Source: Alphaproteobacteria bacterium (GTDB taxonomy: Bacteria > Pseudomonadota > Alphaproteobacteria > UBA828). Taken from it: DNA of 47,958 bases. The notes under the pieces were generated by a model. It ran no database searches, was not told where the DNA came from, and saw only the letters and a list, made by a program, of their open reading frames with translations. The first letter of the stretch is position 1, and every line of letters begins with the position of its first letter. Location: assembly GCA_011523425.1 (NCBI GenBank), contig WTGU01000142.1, positions 1 through 47,958 on the forward strand, in the 5' to 3' direction. The translations under genes and the position numbers were made by a program. Shown here piece by piece: positions 32,634 to 41,500 of the stretch.

Positions 32634-33122
32634 ATGGCGGACGAGCGGCGCGGCATTCGCATGACGATCAACGGCGCGCCCTTCGAGGGCAGCGTCGAGC
32701 CCAGGCTGCTGCTCTCGGACTTCATCCGGCACGAGGCGGAGCTCACCGGCACACACGTCGGCTGCGAGCACGGCGTCTGCGGCGCCTGCACGGTGCTCCT
32801 GGACGGTGCGCCCGTGCGCTCCTGCCTCATGTTCGCGGTACAGGCCGATGGCGCCTCGGTCGAGACCGTGGAATCGCTCGCCGACGGTGATACCCTCCAC
32901 CCCCTGCAGGAGGCCTTCCGCCGCGCGCACGGGCTGCAATGCGGCTACTGCACGCCCGGCATCCTGATGACCTTGAAGCCCTTCCTCGCCGCGCATCCCG
33001 CGCCGACGGAGGCCGAGATCCGCCGGGCGCTCGCCGGCACTCTCTGCCGCTGCACCGGCTACCAGCAGATCGTGGCGGCGGTGCGCCTTGCAGCCGCGAT
33101 GCTGCGCGGGGACGAGTCGTGA
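32634..33122 (+). CDS. Molybdenum hydroxylase iron-sulfur subunit (CoxS-like, two 2Fe-2S)
   Basis: The 162-residue small subunit has a plant-type ferredoxin domain with Cys44, Cys49, Cys52 and Cys64 (VGCEHGVCGACTVLL...SC). A helical second domain has Cys103, Cys106, Cys138 and Cys140 (CGYCTPG...LCRC). The two clusters relay electrons from the molybdenum site to FAD. The ATG directly abuts the preceding stop, and its own stop overlaps the large-subunit GTG by three bases (GTGA), so all three subunits are translated together. Confidence 0.93.
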   Translation: MADERRGIRMTINGAPFEGSVEPRLLLSDFIRHEAELTGTHVGCEHGVCGACTVLLDGAPVRSCLMFAVQADGASVETVESLADGDTLHPLQEAFRRAHGLQCGYCTPGILMTLKPFLAAHPAPTEAEIRRALAGTLCRCTGYQQIVAAVRLAAAMLRGDES

Positions 33123-35437
33123 CTACCCGGCTGATCGGCGAGAGGGTGGAGCGCCGCGAGGATGCGCGGCTGCTCACCGGCCGCGCGCGCTTCATCGACG
33201 ACATCCGGCTGCCGAACATGCTGCACGCGGCGGTGCTGCGCAGCCCCCACGCCAAGGCGCGGTTCACGCGGGTGGATGTCGGCGAAGCGCTCGCGCTCGC
33301 CGGCGTGCACGCGGTGCTGACCCACGAGGACCTGGGTCCCGCCAACGCGCCCATGCCGCTCTTGAACGACAACCCTGGCTTCATCCATCCGCGCACTCAT
33401 CGGGCCCTCGCACCGGGCCAGGTGCGCTTCGTCGGCGAAGCGGTGGCGCTGGTGGTCGCCGACAGCCGCTATCTGGCCGAGGACGCGCTGGACCTGATCG
33501 AGGTCGACTACGAGCCGGAGACGCCTACGGTGGAGCTGGTGGCGGCGGCGGAGCCGGGCGCGCCGCTCGTCCACGACGATACGGACTCGAACGTCGCCTG
33601 CCGCACCGTCGACGAGAGCGGCAATGTCGAAGGCGCCTTCGCCGCGGCGGACGTCGTGCTGCGCGAGGAGCTCCGTCCCGAACGCGGCGCCGCCCAGCCG
33701 ATGGAGACCCGGGGCGTCGTCGCCAGCTACGACGCGAGCCTCGAGCAACTCACCATCTGGGACACGACGCAGGCGCCGGTGTCGGCCCGCGGCGTCATTG
33801 CGGAGAAGCTGGGGCTGCCCGAGGCCGCCATCACCGTGATCGCGCCGGATGTGGGGGGCGGCTTCGGCGTCAAGATCTTCCTGGTCTACCCGGAGGAGCT
33901 GCTGATCCCCTTCGCCGCCCGCCTGCTGGGCCGGCCGGTCAAGTGGATCGAGGACCGCCGCGAGCACTTCATCGGCTCGAACCACGAACGGCTGATGGTG
34001 CATCGGATCGAGGTGGCTGTGGGGAGCGACGGGCGCATCCTCGGCATCAAGGACCACTTCCTCTACGACAGCGGCGCCTACTGCCCCTACGGGCCGATCA
34101 ACGCGGAGTGCGCCCAGGCCATCCTGCCGGGCCCCTACAGAATCCCGGCGGTGCGGACGGAATACGCCGCCGTCTACACCAACACGCCGATCGTGAGTCC
34201 CTACCGCGGCGCAGGCCAGCCGCACGGCAATTTCGTCACGGAAGCGGCCATGAACCACGTGGCGCGCGAACTCGGCCTCGATGCGGCTGAGATCAGGCGG
34301 CGCAACCTGGTGCGGCCGGAAGACTGCCCGTGGGATTCGGGCCGCATCTTCCAGGGCAACACGCCGCTCGTGCACCGCGACGCCGACTATCCGGCGCAAT
34401 TGGAAAAGGCGCTCCAGGCGCTCGACTATGACGGCATCAAGCGCGGCCAGCCGGCCGAGCGCGCGATGGGGATCCATCGGGGCGCAGGCATCGCCTTCTT
34501 CGTCGAGGGCACCGGCATCTCCCCCTATGAAGGGGTGGAGGTGCGGGTGGAGCCCACCGGCCATGTCCATGTGACGACCGGCTATCCCTCTCAGGGGCAG
34601 GGCCACCACACCACGCTCATGCAGGTCGTGGGCGAGACGCTCGGCGTCGCGCCGGAGCGGGTGGTGGTGGAGAGCGGGCGGAGCGACCGCTTCGCCTGGG
34701 GGGTCGGCACCTTCGCGAGCCGGGCTGCGGTCGTCGGCGGCAATGCGGCGCTCGGGGCGGCCAAGGCCGTCCGCGCGCGGGCGCTGGCGCTCGCCTCGGA
34801 CGAGCTGGAGGCGGCGCCCGAGGACCTGGTGCTGGCGGACGGCGCCGTGCACGTGAAGGGAGCGCCGCAGTTGGCGGTGACGCTCGCCGCACTCGCGTAT
34901 GCAGCCGATCCCATCAACACGCTGGCGGCCGGCAGCGAGCCGGGCCTGCGCGCCGCCGACTACTACCGCTCGCCCGACGGCGCGATCGCGAGCGGCGTGC
35001 ACGGCGCGGTGGTGGTCGTGGACGTCGCCACCGGCATGGTGGAGATCGAGAGGTACGTGGTGGTCCACGACTGCGGCGTGATGATCAACCCCGCCATCGT
35101 GGACGGGCAGATCTTGGGCGGCACGGCGCAGGGGATCGGCGGCGCCTTCTACGAGAAGCTCCGCTTCGACGAGGCAGGACAGCCGCTGGTGACGACCTTC
35201 ATGGACTACCTGATCCCCACCGCGATGGAGATTCCGCCGATCGAGATCCATCACATGGAGAGCAGCTCCAGCCTCAACCCGCTCGGCGTCAAGGGCGTGG
35301 GCGAGGGCGGCGCGATCCCGGCAGCGGCCGCCTTCGCCGGCGCGGTCGAGGACGCGCTGGAGCCCTTCGGCGCGCGAGTCCGGGCCCATCCGCTCGACCC
35401 GCCCGCGGTCCTGGCGATGATCGAGGGCGCCGCATAA
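33119..35437 (+). CDS. Molybdenum hydroxylase large subunit (CoxL/aldehyde-oxidase-like), not a form I CO dehydrogenase
   Basis: The 772-residue molybdopterin-cytosine-dinucleotide subunit starts at GTG 33119, overlapping the small-subunit stop. Cofactor contacts are seen in DVGGGFGVKIF, SPYRGAGQPHGNF (about residue 360) and GVKGVGEGGAIP near 725-735, whose Glu is the catalytic base of the family. The loop that carries AYXCSFR in true form I CO dehydrogenase reads PYRGAGQP here, so CO oxidation is unlikely. An aldehyde, purine or N-heterocycle hydroxylase is more probable. Gene order medium-small-large is standard. No coxD/coxE/coxG or sulfurase genes are adjacent, so maturation factors must come from elsewhere. 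Confidence 0.9.
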   Translation: MTTRLIGERVERREDARLLTGRARFIDDIRLPNMLHAAVLRSPHAKARFTRVDVGEALALAGVHAVLTHEDLGPANAPMPLLNDNPGFIHPRTHRALAPGQVRFVGEAVALVVADSRYLAEDALDLIEVDYEPETPTVELVAAAEPGAPLVHDDTDSNVACRTVDESGNVEGAFAAADVVLREELRPERGAAQPMETRGVVASYDASLEQLTIWDTTQAPVSARGVIAEKLGLPEAAITVIAPDVGGGFGVKIFLVYPEELLIPFAARLLGRPVKWIEDRREHFIGSNHERLMVHRIEVAVGSDGRILGIKDHFLYDSGAYCPYGPINAECAQAILPGPYRIPAVRTEYAAVYTNTPIVSPYRGAGQPHGNFVTEAAMNHVARELGLDAAEIRRRNLVRPEDCPWDSGRIFQGNTPLVHRDADYPAQLEKALQALDYDGIKRGQPAERAMGIHRGAGIAFFVEGTGISPYEGVEVRVEPTGHVHVTTGYPSQGQGHHTTLMQVVGETLGVAPERVVVESGRSDRFAWGVGTFASRAAVVGGNAALGAAKAVRARALALASDELEAAPEDLVLADGAVHVKGAPQLAVTLAALAYAADPINTLAAGSEPGLRAADYYRSPDGAIASGVHGAVVVVDVATGMVEIERYVVVHDCGVMINPAIVDGQILGGTAQGIGGAFYEKLRFDEAGQPLVTTFMDYLIPTAMEIPPIEIHHMESSSSLNPLGVKGVGEGGAIPAAAAFAGAVEDALEPFGARVRAHPLDPPAVLAMIEGAA

Positions 35438-35474
35438 CACGGATTTCCGGCGCGGCGCCCGGCGGAGACGGGGC

Positions 35475-35503
35475 TTGACCTGCCCGTGCGGGGGCATCAG
35501 AGT
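35475..35503 (+). promoter_or_regulatory. Candidate promoter for the small membrane protein and glyQS
   Basis: TTGACC at 35475-35480 and CAGAGT at 35498-35503 are 17 bases apart. The -35 is strong and the -10 weak. It lies in the 135-base gap after the molybdenum hydroxylase and 70 bases before the small ORF. Confidence 0.4.
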
Positions 35504-35572
35504 GGCGGGCAGCAAGGGCGGCGCACCTGCAACGGCGGGGCCGCGCGCCGCGCGTGGCGACGGGAGTAGACC

Positions 35573-35719
35573 ATGTTCAGCCCGATGAAGCTGCTTATCC
35601 TCGTGGTGCTGATCGCGGCCGTCTGGTTCGGGTTCAAGGCAATCAGCCGGGTGCGCAAGGCCAAGGCCGCCGAGCCGCTCGAGCACGAGGAGCATCAGAA
35701 CATCGACGACAATCGCTAG
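35573..35719 (+). CDS. Small single-pass membrane protein (48 residues)
   Basis: A short frame starts at ATG 35573 with GGGAG seven bases upstream and ends at TAG 35719. It reads MFSPMKLLILVVLIAAVWFG, then FKAISRVRKAKAAEPLEHEE and HQNIDDNR. That is one membrane helix (about residues 6-22), a basic juxtamembrane stretch that would stay in the cytosol, and a charged tail. The start signal, codon use and charge pattern all look genuine. It lies 102 bases ahead of glyQ. I do not know its function; similar tiny membrane proteins often bind larger membrane complexes. Confidence 0.7.
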   Translation: MFSPMKLLILVVLIAAVWFGFKAISRVRKAKAAEPLEHEEHQNIDDNR

Positions 35720-35821
35720 CCGGCACGCTTGCGCGGCTGCCGCGGGGCATCCGCACCGTTGACCACGCCCGGCGCGGGGGGCATTGTCCGCCCGCCCGAT
35801 CACCCGACCCGATGACCTTCG

Positions 35822-36697
35822 ATGGACGCCAGCCACAGCGACCGGTCGTTCCAGTCGCTCATCCTCGGCCTGCAGTCGTACTGGGCCGAGCGGGGCTGCG
35901 TCATCCTGCAGCCCTACGACATGGAGGTCGGCGCCGGCACCTTCCATCCCGCGACGACGCTGCGCAGCCTCGGCCCTGAGCCCTGGGCTGCTGCCTACGT
36001 GCAGCCCTCGCGCCGGCCTGCCGACGGGCGCTACGGCGAGAACCCCAACCGGCTCCAGCACTACTACCAGTTCCAGGTGATCCTGAAGCCGGCGCCGGCG
36101 GACGTGCAGGACCAGTATCTCGGCAGCCTGGGGGCGCTCGGCATCGACGTGCGTGCCCACGACATCCGCTTCGTCGAGGACGACTGGGAGAGCCCGACGC
36201 TGGGCGCCTGGGGGCTCGGCTGGGAGGTCTGGTGCGACGGGATGGAGGTGACCCAGTTCACCTACTTCCAGCAGGTGGGGGGCATCGACTGCGACCCGGT
36301 GCCGGTGGAGCTCACCTACGGCATGGAGCGGCTCGCCATGTACGTGCAGGGCGTGGACGACGTCTACGCGCTCGACTGGGACGGCTGCGGCACCCGCTAT
36401 GGCGACGTGTTCCTGCGCGCCGAGCGCGAGTTCTCGGCCTTCAACTTCGAGCACGCCGATGTCGACCGCCTGCGCCGCCACTTCGAGGATGCGGAGGCGG
36501 AGTGCACGGCCCTGCTGGCGACCGAGCCGCCGCTCGCGCTGCCGGCCTACGACCAGTGCATGAAGGCCAGTCACCTCTTCAATCTGCTGGATGCGCGCGG
36601 CGCGATCAGCGTGGTGGAGCGGGCTGCCTATATCGGCCGCGTCCGCGCGCTCGCCAAGGCGTGCTGCGAGGCCTGGCTGGCGGGGGCGGCGACGTGA
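35822..36697 (+). CDS. glyQ: Glycyl-tRNA synthetase alpha subunit
   Basis: The 291-residue class II catalytic subunit of the bacterial alpha2beta2-type glycyl-tRNA synthetase has the highly conserved opening [20 protein letters not shown], then [39 protein letters not shown] and [19 protein letters not shown]. It activates glycine. The beta subunit gene follows 27 bases later. Length and motifs are typical, with no oddities. Confidence 0.97.
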   Translation: MDASHSDRSFQSLILGLQSYWAERGCVILQPYDMEVGAGTFHPATTLRSLGPEPWAAAYVQPSRRPADGRYGENPNRLQHYYQFQVILKPAPADVQDQYLGSLGALGIDVRAHDIRFVEDDWESPTLGAWGLGWEVWCDGMEVTQFTYFQQVGGIDCDPVPVELTYGMERLAMYVQGVDDVYALDWDGCGTRYGDVFLRAEREFSAFNFEHADVDRLRRHFEDAEAECTALLATEPPLALPAYDQCMKASHLFNLLDARGAISVVERAAYIGRVRALAKACCEAWLAGAAT

Positions 36698-36724
36698 GCA
36701 TGCACCTGCGCGCGGGGACGCGCG

Positions 36725-38803
36725 ATGCCTGATCTGCTGCTGGAGGTGCTGTCGGAGGAAATCCCGGCGCGCATGCAGCGGGACGCTGCGCGCGATCTCG
36801 AACGTCAAGTGCTCTCTCGGCTCGCAAGGGCCCGGCTCTTCGGCGGGCAAGTGGAACCCTTCGTGACACCCCGCCGTTTGGCCGTGCTCGTGCGAGACCT
36901 GCTGGAAGCACAGCCTGACATCACGGTGGAGCGCAAGGGACCCCGCGTCGATGCGCCCGAGAAGGCGATCCAGGGGTTCCTGAAGTCCACCGGGCTCACA
37001 TTGGAGGACTGCGAGCGGCGTGAGACGCCCAAGGGGCCGGTCTGGTTCACGGTCAGCCAAGAGAAGGGGCGCCCCGCTGCCGACCTACTGGCCGAGCTTC
37101 TGCCCGAGGCGCTGGCGGCCGTCTCCTGGCCCAAGTCCATGCGCTGGGACGAGAGCGGCGTGCGCTGGGTGCGCCCGATCCGTTCCATCCTCTGCCTGCT
37201 GGACAATCAGGTCGTGCCCTTCCGCTTCGGCTCGGTCGAGAGCGGCCGGACCACCCTCGGCCATCGCTTCCTCTCGTCAGGTACGCTGACCATCGACGAG
37301 GTGGGCAACTACGCCGCGATCCTCGAAGACGCCAAGGTCATGCTCGACCCGGAGCAGCGAATTCAGGCGATCGTGAACCGCATCTGGGCAATTGAAGATG
37401 AAGAAGGGCTGCAACCGGCGCCGAACGATCGGCTGGTGGACGAGAACGCAGGTCTCGTGGAATGGCCGGTGGTGCTAAAGGGCCGCATCGACGCGCGCTT
37501 CATGGACTTGCCGCCTGAGGTGCTGCATTCGGCCATGAGCACCCACCAGCGCTATTTCGGCCTGCGTCGCGATAGTGGTCGGCCAGCACCCCACTTCATC
37601 ATGGTTTCGAACGTCGAGACCGAGGACGAGGGCGCAGTCGTCGTCGCAGGCGGCGAGCGGGTGCTGCGAGCCAGGCTCGCGGACGCCCGCTTCTTCTGGG
37701 ACCAAGACAGGCGAGTGCCGCTGGGGGAGCGCGTACCGAAGCTTGAAGGTGTGGTCTTTCACGCCCGCCTCGGCTCCATGGCCGACAAGGCGCGTCGTAT
37801 CGCCAAACTGGCCAGCAACTTCTTCTCGGAGATCGCAGGAGCCGATTCCAAGAAGGCGGCACGCGCAGGACTTCTTTGCAAGGCCGATCTCGTTACCGAG
37901 ATGGTGGGCGAGTTTCCGGATCTACAGGGAATCATGGGCCGCTATTACGCGCGCCCCGACGAGGAACCGGCAGTTTGCGCGGCCTTAGCACAACACTACG
38001 CACCGCAGGGACCGAGAGATCCCTGCCCAAGGACGCGGTTGAGCACTGCGGTGGCGCTCGCCGACAAGTTTGATACGCTGGCCGGGTTCTTCGCCATCGA
38101 CGAGCGGCCGACAGGCTCCAAAGACCCCTTCGCGCTGCGACGAGCCGCCCTTGGTGTAATTCGGATCGTTATCGAGAAGGGCCTGCGATTCTCGCTCGGA
38201 GAGGCGCTGACGAAGGCGCTTGCCGGCTACGACGGGCTTCTGCCGCACGAACCGGAGCCGGAAGTGACGCGCGGCGCGTTGCTCGCCTTCTTCGCCGACC
38301 GATTCAAAGTGCACCTGCGAGAGCAAGGCGTGCGCCATGATCTGGTGAGTGCCGTTTTCGGTGTCCGGGGCGAAGACGACCTAGTGCGTTTGCGAGCACG
38401 CGTCATCGCGCTTGAGCGCTTCCTCAGCGGCGAGGACGGTGCCAACCTACTCACCGCCTACCGCCGCGCCGCCAACATCCTCCGCATCGAGGAAAAGAAC
38501 GACGGCATGCGCTACGACGGCGAGCCCGATCCCGATCTGTTCAAGGACGAGAAGCCGGAGGAGCAAGCTCTCTACAGCAGCATTGCCGTAGCCAACGCGA
38601 TGATCGAGCCGGCGTTGGAGCGCGAAGTGTTCGAGGAGGCGATGGAGGCCATGGCATCGCTGCGCGAGCCCGTCGACGCCTTCTTTGACCACGTCACGGT
38701 CAATAGTGACGAGCCCGAACTCCGCCACAATCGCTTACTGATGCTCTCGCAGATTCGCGCCACGCTGGACCGCGTCGCCGACTTCTCCAAGATCGAGGGC
38801 TGA
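36725..38803 (+). CDS. glyS: Glycyl-tRNA synthetase beta subunit
   Basis: The 692-residue partner of GlyQ binds tRNA-Gly. It opens MPDLLLEVLSEEIPARMQ, the standard beta-subunit start. Other landmarks are STHQRYFGLR, the HD-like stretch HARLGSMADKARR, LADKFDTLAGFFAIDERPTGSKDPFALRRAALG, and a C-terminal anticodon-binding-like domain. Codon choice is clearly less GC-biased than in glyQ and ppdK on either side: CTT, GGT, CGT, TTT, GCA and GGA are frequent from about 36790 to 38700. This suggests replacement by transfer or a different selection on this gene. The reading frame is intact. Confidence 0.96.
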   Translation: MPDLLLEVLSEEIPARMQRDAARDLERQVLSRLARARLFGGQVEPFVTPRRLAVLVRDLLEAQPDITVERKGPRVDAPEKAIQGFLKSTGLTLEDCERRETPKGPVWFTVSQEKGRPAADLLAELLPEALAAVSWPKSMRWDESGVRWVRPIRSILCLLDNQVVPFRFGSVESGRTTLGHRFLSSGTLTIDEVGNYAAILEDAKVMLDPEQRIQAIVNRIWAIEDEEGLQPAPNDRLVDENAGLVEWPVVLKGRIDARFMDLPPEVLHSAMSTHQRYFGLRRDSGRPAPHFIMVSNVETEDEGAVVVAGGERVLRARLADARFFWDQDRRVPLGERVPKLEGVVFHARLGSMADKARRIAKLASNFFSEIAGADSKKAARAGLLCKADLVTEMVGEFPDLQGIMGRYYARPDEEPAVCAALAQHYAPQGPRDPCPRTRLSTAVALADKFDTLAGFFAIDERPTGSKDPFALRRAALGVIRIVIEKGLRFSLGEALTKALAGYDGLLPHEPEPEVTRGALLAFFADRFKVHLREQGVRHDLVSAVFGVRGEDDLVRLRARVIALERFLSGEDGANLLTAYRRAANILRIEEKNDGMRYDGEPDPDLFKDEKPEEQALYSSIAVANAMIEPALEREVFEEAMEAMASLREPVDAFFDHVTVNSDEPELRHNRLLMLSQIRATLDRVADFSKIEG

Positions 38804-38806
38804 ACC

Positions 38807-41500
38807 GTGGCCGCGTGGGTCTACCGCTTCGGCGGCGGCGAGGCGGACGGCGATGCCGGCATGCGCGCGCTGCTCGGCGGCAAGGGCGCGAACCTCGCCG
38901 AGATGGCCGCCATCGGCCTCCCCGTGCCGCCCGGCTTCACCATCACGACGGCGCTCTGCAACGCCTACTACGAGGCGGGGCGCACGCTGCCTGCGGGCCT
39001 CGATGCGGAGATCGCGGCCGGCCTCGCCCATGTCGAGCGGATCGCGGGCGCGGGCTTCGGCGATCCCGAGCATGTGCTGCTGGTCTCGGTGCGCTCGGGC
39101 GGGCGCGCGTCCATGCCCGGCATGATGGATACCGTGCTCAATCTCGGGCTCAACGACGAGACCGCCGACGGGCTCGCGCGCGCGAGCGGCGATGCCCGCT
39201 TCGCCTACGACAGCTACCGCCGCCTGATCCAGATGTACGGCGACGTCGTTCTGGGTGTCCCCCACCGCGCCTTCGAGGAGCTGCTGGAGCGGGAGAAGGA
39301 GGCGCGGGGCTATCGCCTCGACACCGAGATGGAGGCCGGCGACTGGTTCCGCCTGATCGACGCCTACAAGGCACTGGTGCGGGACGAGACCAGTGGCGAC
39401 TTCCCCCAGGACGCGCGGGCGCAGCTCCGGGGCGCCATCCGCGCGGTCCTCGATTCATGGATGAACGCGCGCGCCGTCACCTACCGCAGGCTGCACGGCA
39501 TCCCGGCGGACTGGGGCACCGCGGTCACGATCCAGGCCATGGTCTTCGGCAACATGGGCGAGGACTGCGCCACCGGCGTCGCCTTCACGCGCGACCCGTC
39601 CACCGGCGAGGCGGCGCTCTACGGCGAATACCTGGTCAACGCGCAAGGCGAGGACGTGGTGGCCGGCATCCGCACGCCGCGCGCCGTGACCGAGGCGGGT
39701 CGCGAGGCGAGCGGCAGCGAGCCGCCCTCGCTAGAACGGGGCATGCCAGGCGCCTTCGCCGAATTGCAGGCGGTGATGGCGCGGCTCGAGCGCCACTACC
39801 GCGACATGCAGGACGTCGAGTTCACGATGCAGCGGGGCGCGCTCTGGATCCTCCAGACGCGTGCCGGCAAGCGCACCGCCGCGGCAGCGCTGAAGATCGC
39901 CGTCGACATGGCGCGGGAGGGGCTGGTGAGCGAGGCGGAGGCGCTCGCGCGGGTCGATCCGCTGGCCCTCGAGCAGCTGCTGCACCCGACCCTCGACCCG
40001 GCGGCGCCGCGCCGGGTGCTGGCGCGGGGGCTGCCGGCCTCACCGGGAGCCGCCTCCGGCGCGGTCGTCTTCGACGCCGACGAGGCAGAGGATCGCGCCG
40101 CCCGCGGCGAGGCCGTGATCCTGCTGCGCACCGAAACCAGCCCCGAGGACATCCACGGGATGCATGCGGCGCGCGGCATCGTCACCAGCCGCGGCGGCAT
40201 GACGAGCCACGCCGCCGTCGTCGCCCGCGGCATGGGGCGCCCCTGCATCACCGGTGCGGGCGAGCTTCGCATCGACGAGGCGGCGCGCACGTGCCATGCC
40301 GGCGACGCGGTGATCGCGGCGGGCGACGTGGTCACCATCGACGGCGCCAGCGGCGAGCTGCTCGCGGGCGCCGTGCCCACCATCGAGCCCGCACTCTCCG
40401 ACGACTTCACCACCCTCATGGGATGGGCGGACGCCGCGCGGCGCCTGCGCGTCCGCGCCAACGCCGAGACGCCGGGCGATGCGGAGACGGCGCTCCGCTT
40501 CGGCGCGGAGGGGATCGGGCTCTGCCGCACCGAGCACATGTTCTTCGACGACGAGCGCATCGTGCCCGTGCGCGAGATGATCGTGGCAGCCGACGCGGAC
40601 GGCCGGCGCGCCGCGCTCGCGAAGCTGCTGCCGACCCAGCGTGCTGACTTCGCCGCGCTCTTCCGCATCATGGCCGGCCTGCCGGTGACCATCCGCCTGC
40701 TCGACCCGCCGCTGCACGAGTTCCTGCCGCGGTCCGAGGCCGAGATCGCGGGCGTCGCCGCCGCCGCCGGGGTCACCGTGGAGGCGCTGCGCGGCCGCAT
40801 CGCGCAGCTGCACGAGACCAACCCGATGCTGGGGCATCGCGGCTGCCGCCTCGGCATCTCCTACCCCGAGATCTACGAGATGCAGGCGCGCGCCGTCTTC
40901 GAGGCGGCGGCGGACGCAGGCGGCACGCGGCCGGTCGAGCTCGAGATCATGATTCCGCTGGTGGTGGGCAAGCGCGAGCTCGACATCCTCAAAGCGGCGA
41001 TCAAGCGCGTCCACGACGCGGTGGAGGAGGAGACCGGCACCAGCGTCGCCTACACGATCGGCACCATGATCGAGCTGCCACGCGCGGCGCTGCGGGCCGG
41101 CGAGATCGCCGAGAGCGCGGCCTTCTTCAGCTTCGGCACCAACGACCTGACCCAGACCGCCTTCGGCATCTCGCGCGACGATGCGGCGAGCTTTATCGGC
41201 GACTACGAGCGGGCCGGGATCCTGCCGCGCGACCCCTTCGCCAGCCTCGACCGCGACGGCGTCGGCGAGCTTGTCCGCATCGCCGCCGAGCGCGGCCGCG
41301 AGAGGCGGCCCGCGCTCAAGCTCGGCATCTGCGGCGAGCACGGCGGCGATCCGGCGTCGATCGCCTTCTTCGAGGAGGTCGGCCTCGATTACGTCTCGTG
41401 CTCTCCCTACCGCGTGCCGGTGGCGCGCCTCGCGGCGGCCCAGGCCGCCATCCGGCGGGCGAGCGGCGACGGCGGGCTCAGGGAAGAGCGGGAGGAATAA
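38807..41500 (+). CDS. ppdK: Pyruvate, phosphate dikinase
   Basis: The 897-residue enzyme interconverts pyruvate, ATP and phosphate with phosphoenolpyruvate, AMP and diphosphate. The start is GTG at 38807, three bases after the glyS stop. The N-terminal ATP-grasp domain begins YRFGGGEADGD...GGKGANLAEMA. The swivelling phosphohistidine domain has His468 in GGMTSHAAVVARGMG. The C-terminal PEP barrel includes FGAEGIGLCRTEHMFF, FSFGTNDLTQTAFG and LGICGEHGGDPASI with the catalytic Cys near residue 842. Placement after glyS is common in alphaproteobacteria. Its last 23 bases overlap the convergent ygfZ gene. Confidence 0.97.
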   Translation: MAAWVYRFGGGEADGDAGMRALLGGKGANLAEMAAIGLPVPPGFTITTALCNAYYEAGRTLPAGLDAEIAAGLAHVERIAGAGFGDPEHVLLVSVRSGGRASMPGMMDTVLNLGLNDETADGLARASGDARFAYDSYRRLIQMYGDVVLGVPHRAFEELLEREKEARGYRLDTEMEAGDWFRLIDAYKALVRDETSGDFPQDARAQLRGAIRAVLDSWMNARAVTYRRLHGIPADWGTAVTIQAMVFGNMGEDCATGVAFTRDPSTGEAALYGEYLVNAQGEDVVAGIRTPRAVTEAGREASGSEPPSLERGMPGAFAELQAVMARLERHYRDMQDVEFTMQRGALWILQTRAGKRTAAAALKIAVDMAREGLVSEAEALARVDPLALEQLLHPTLDPAAPRRVLARGLPASPGAASGAVVFDADEAEDRAARGEAVILLRTETSPEDIHGMHAARGIVTSRGGMTSHAAVVARGMGRPCITGAGELRIDEAARTCHAGDAVIAAGDVVTIDGASGELLAGAVPTIEPALSDDFTTLMGWADAARRLRVRANAETPGDAETALRFGAEGIGLCRTEHMFFDDERIVPVREMIVAADADGRRAALAKLLPTQRADFAALFRIMAGLPVTIRLLDPPLHEFLPRSEAEIAGVAAAAGVTVEALRGRIAQLHETNPMLGHRGCRLGISYPEIYEMQARAVFEAAADAGGTRPVELEIMIPLVVGKRELDILKAAIKRVHDAVEEETGTSVAYTIGTMIELPRAALRAGEIAESAAFFSFGTNDLTQTAFGISRDDAASFIGDYERAGILPRDPFASLDRDGVGELVRIAAERGRERRPALKLGICGEHGGDPASIAFFEEVGLDYVSCSPYRVPVARLAAAQAAIRRASGDGGLREEREE

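Noticed and set aside
33119-35437. Large subunit considered as form I CO dehydrogenase CoxL
   Set aside because: The active-site loop reads PYRGAGQP rather than AYXCSFR.
33059-37060. Antisense open frame of over 1300 codons across the molybdenum hydroxylase and glyQ
   Set aside because: It spans several well-supported genes on the other strand and has His/Arg/Asp-rich composition typical of antisense GC-rich DNA. No domain is recognisable.
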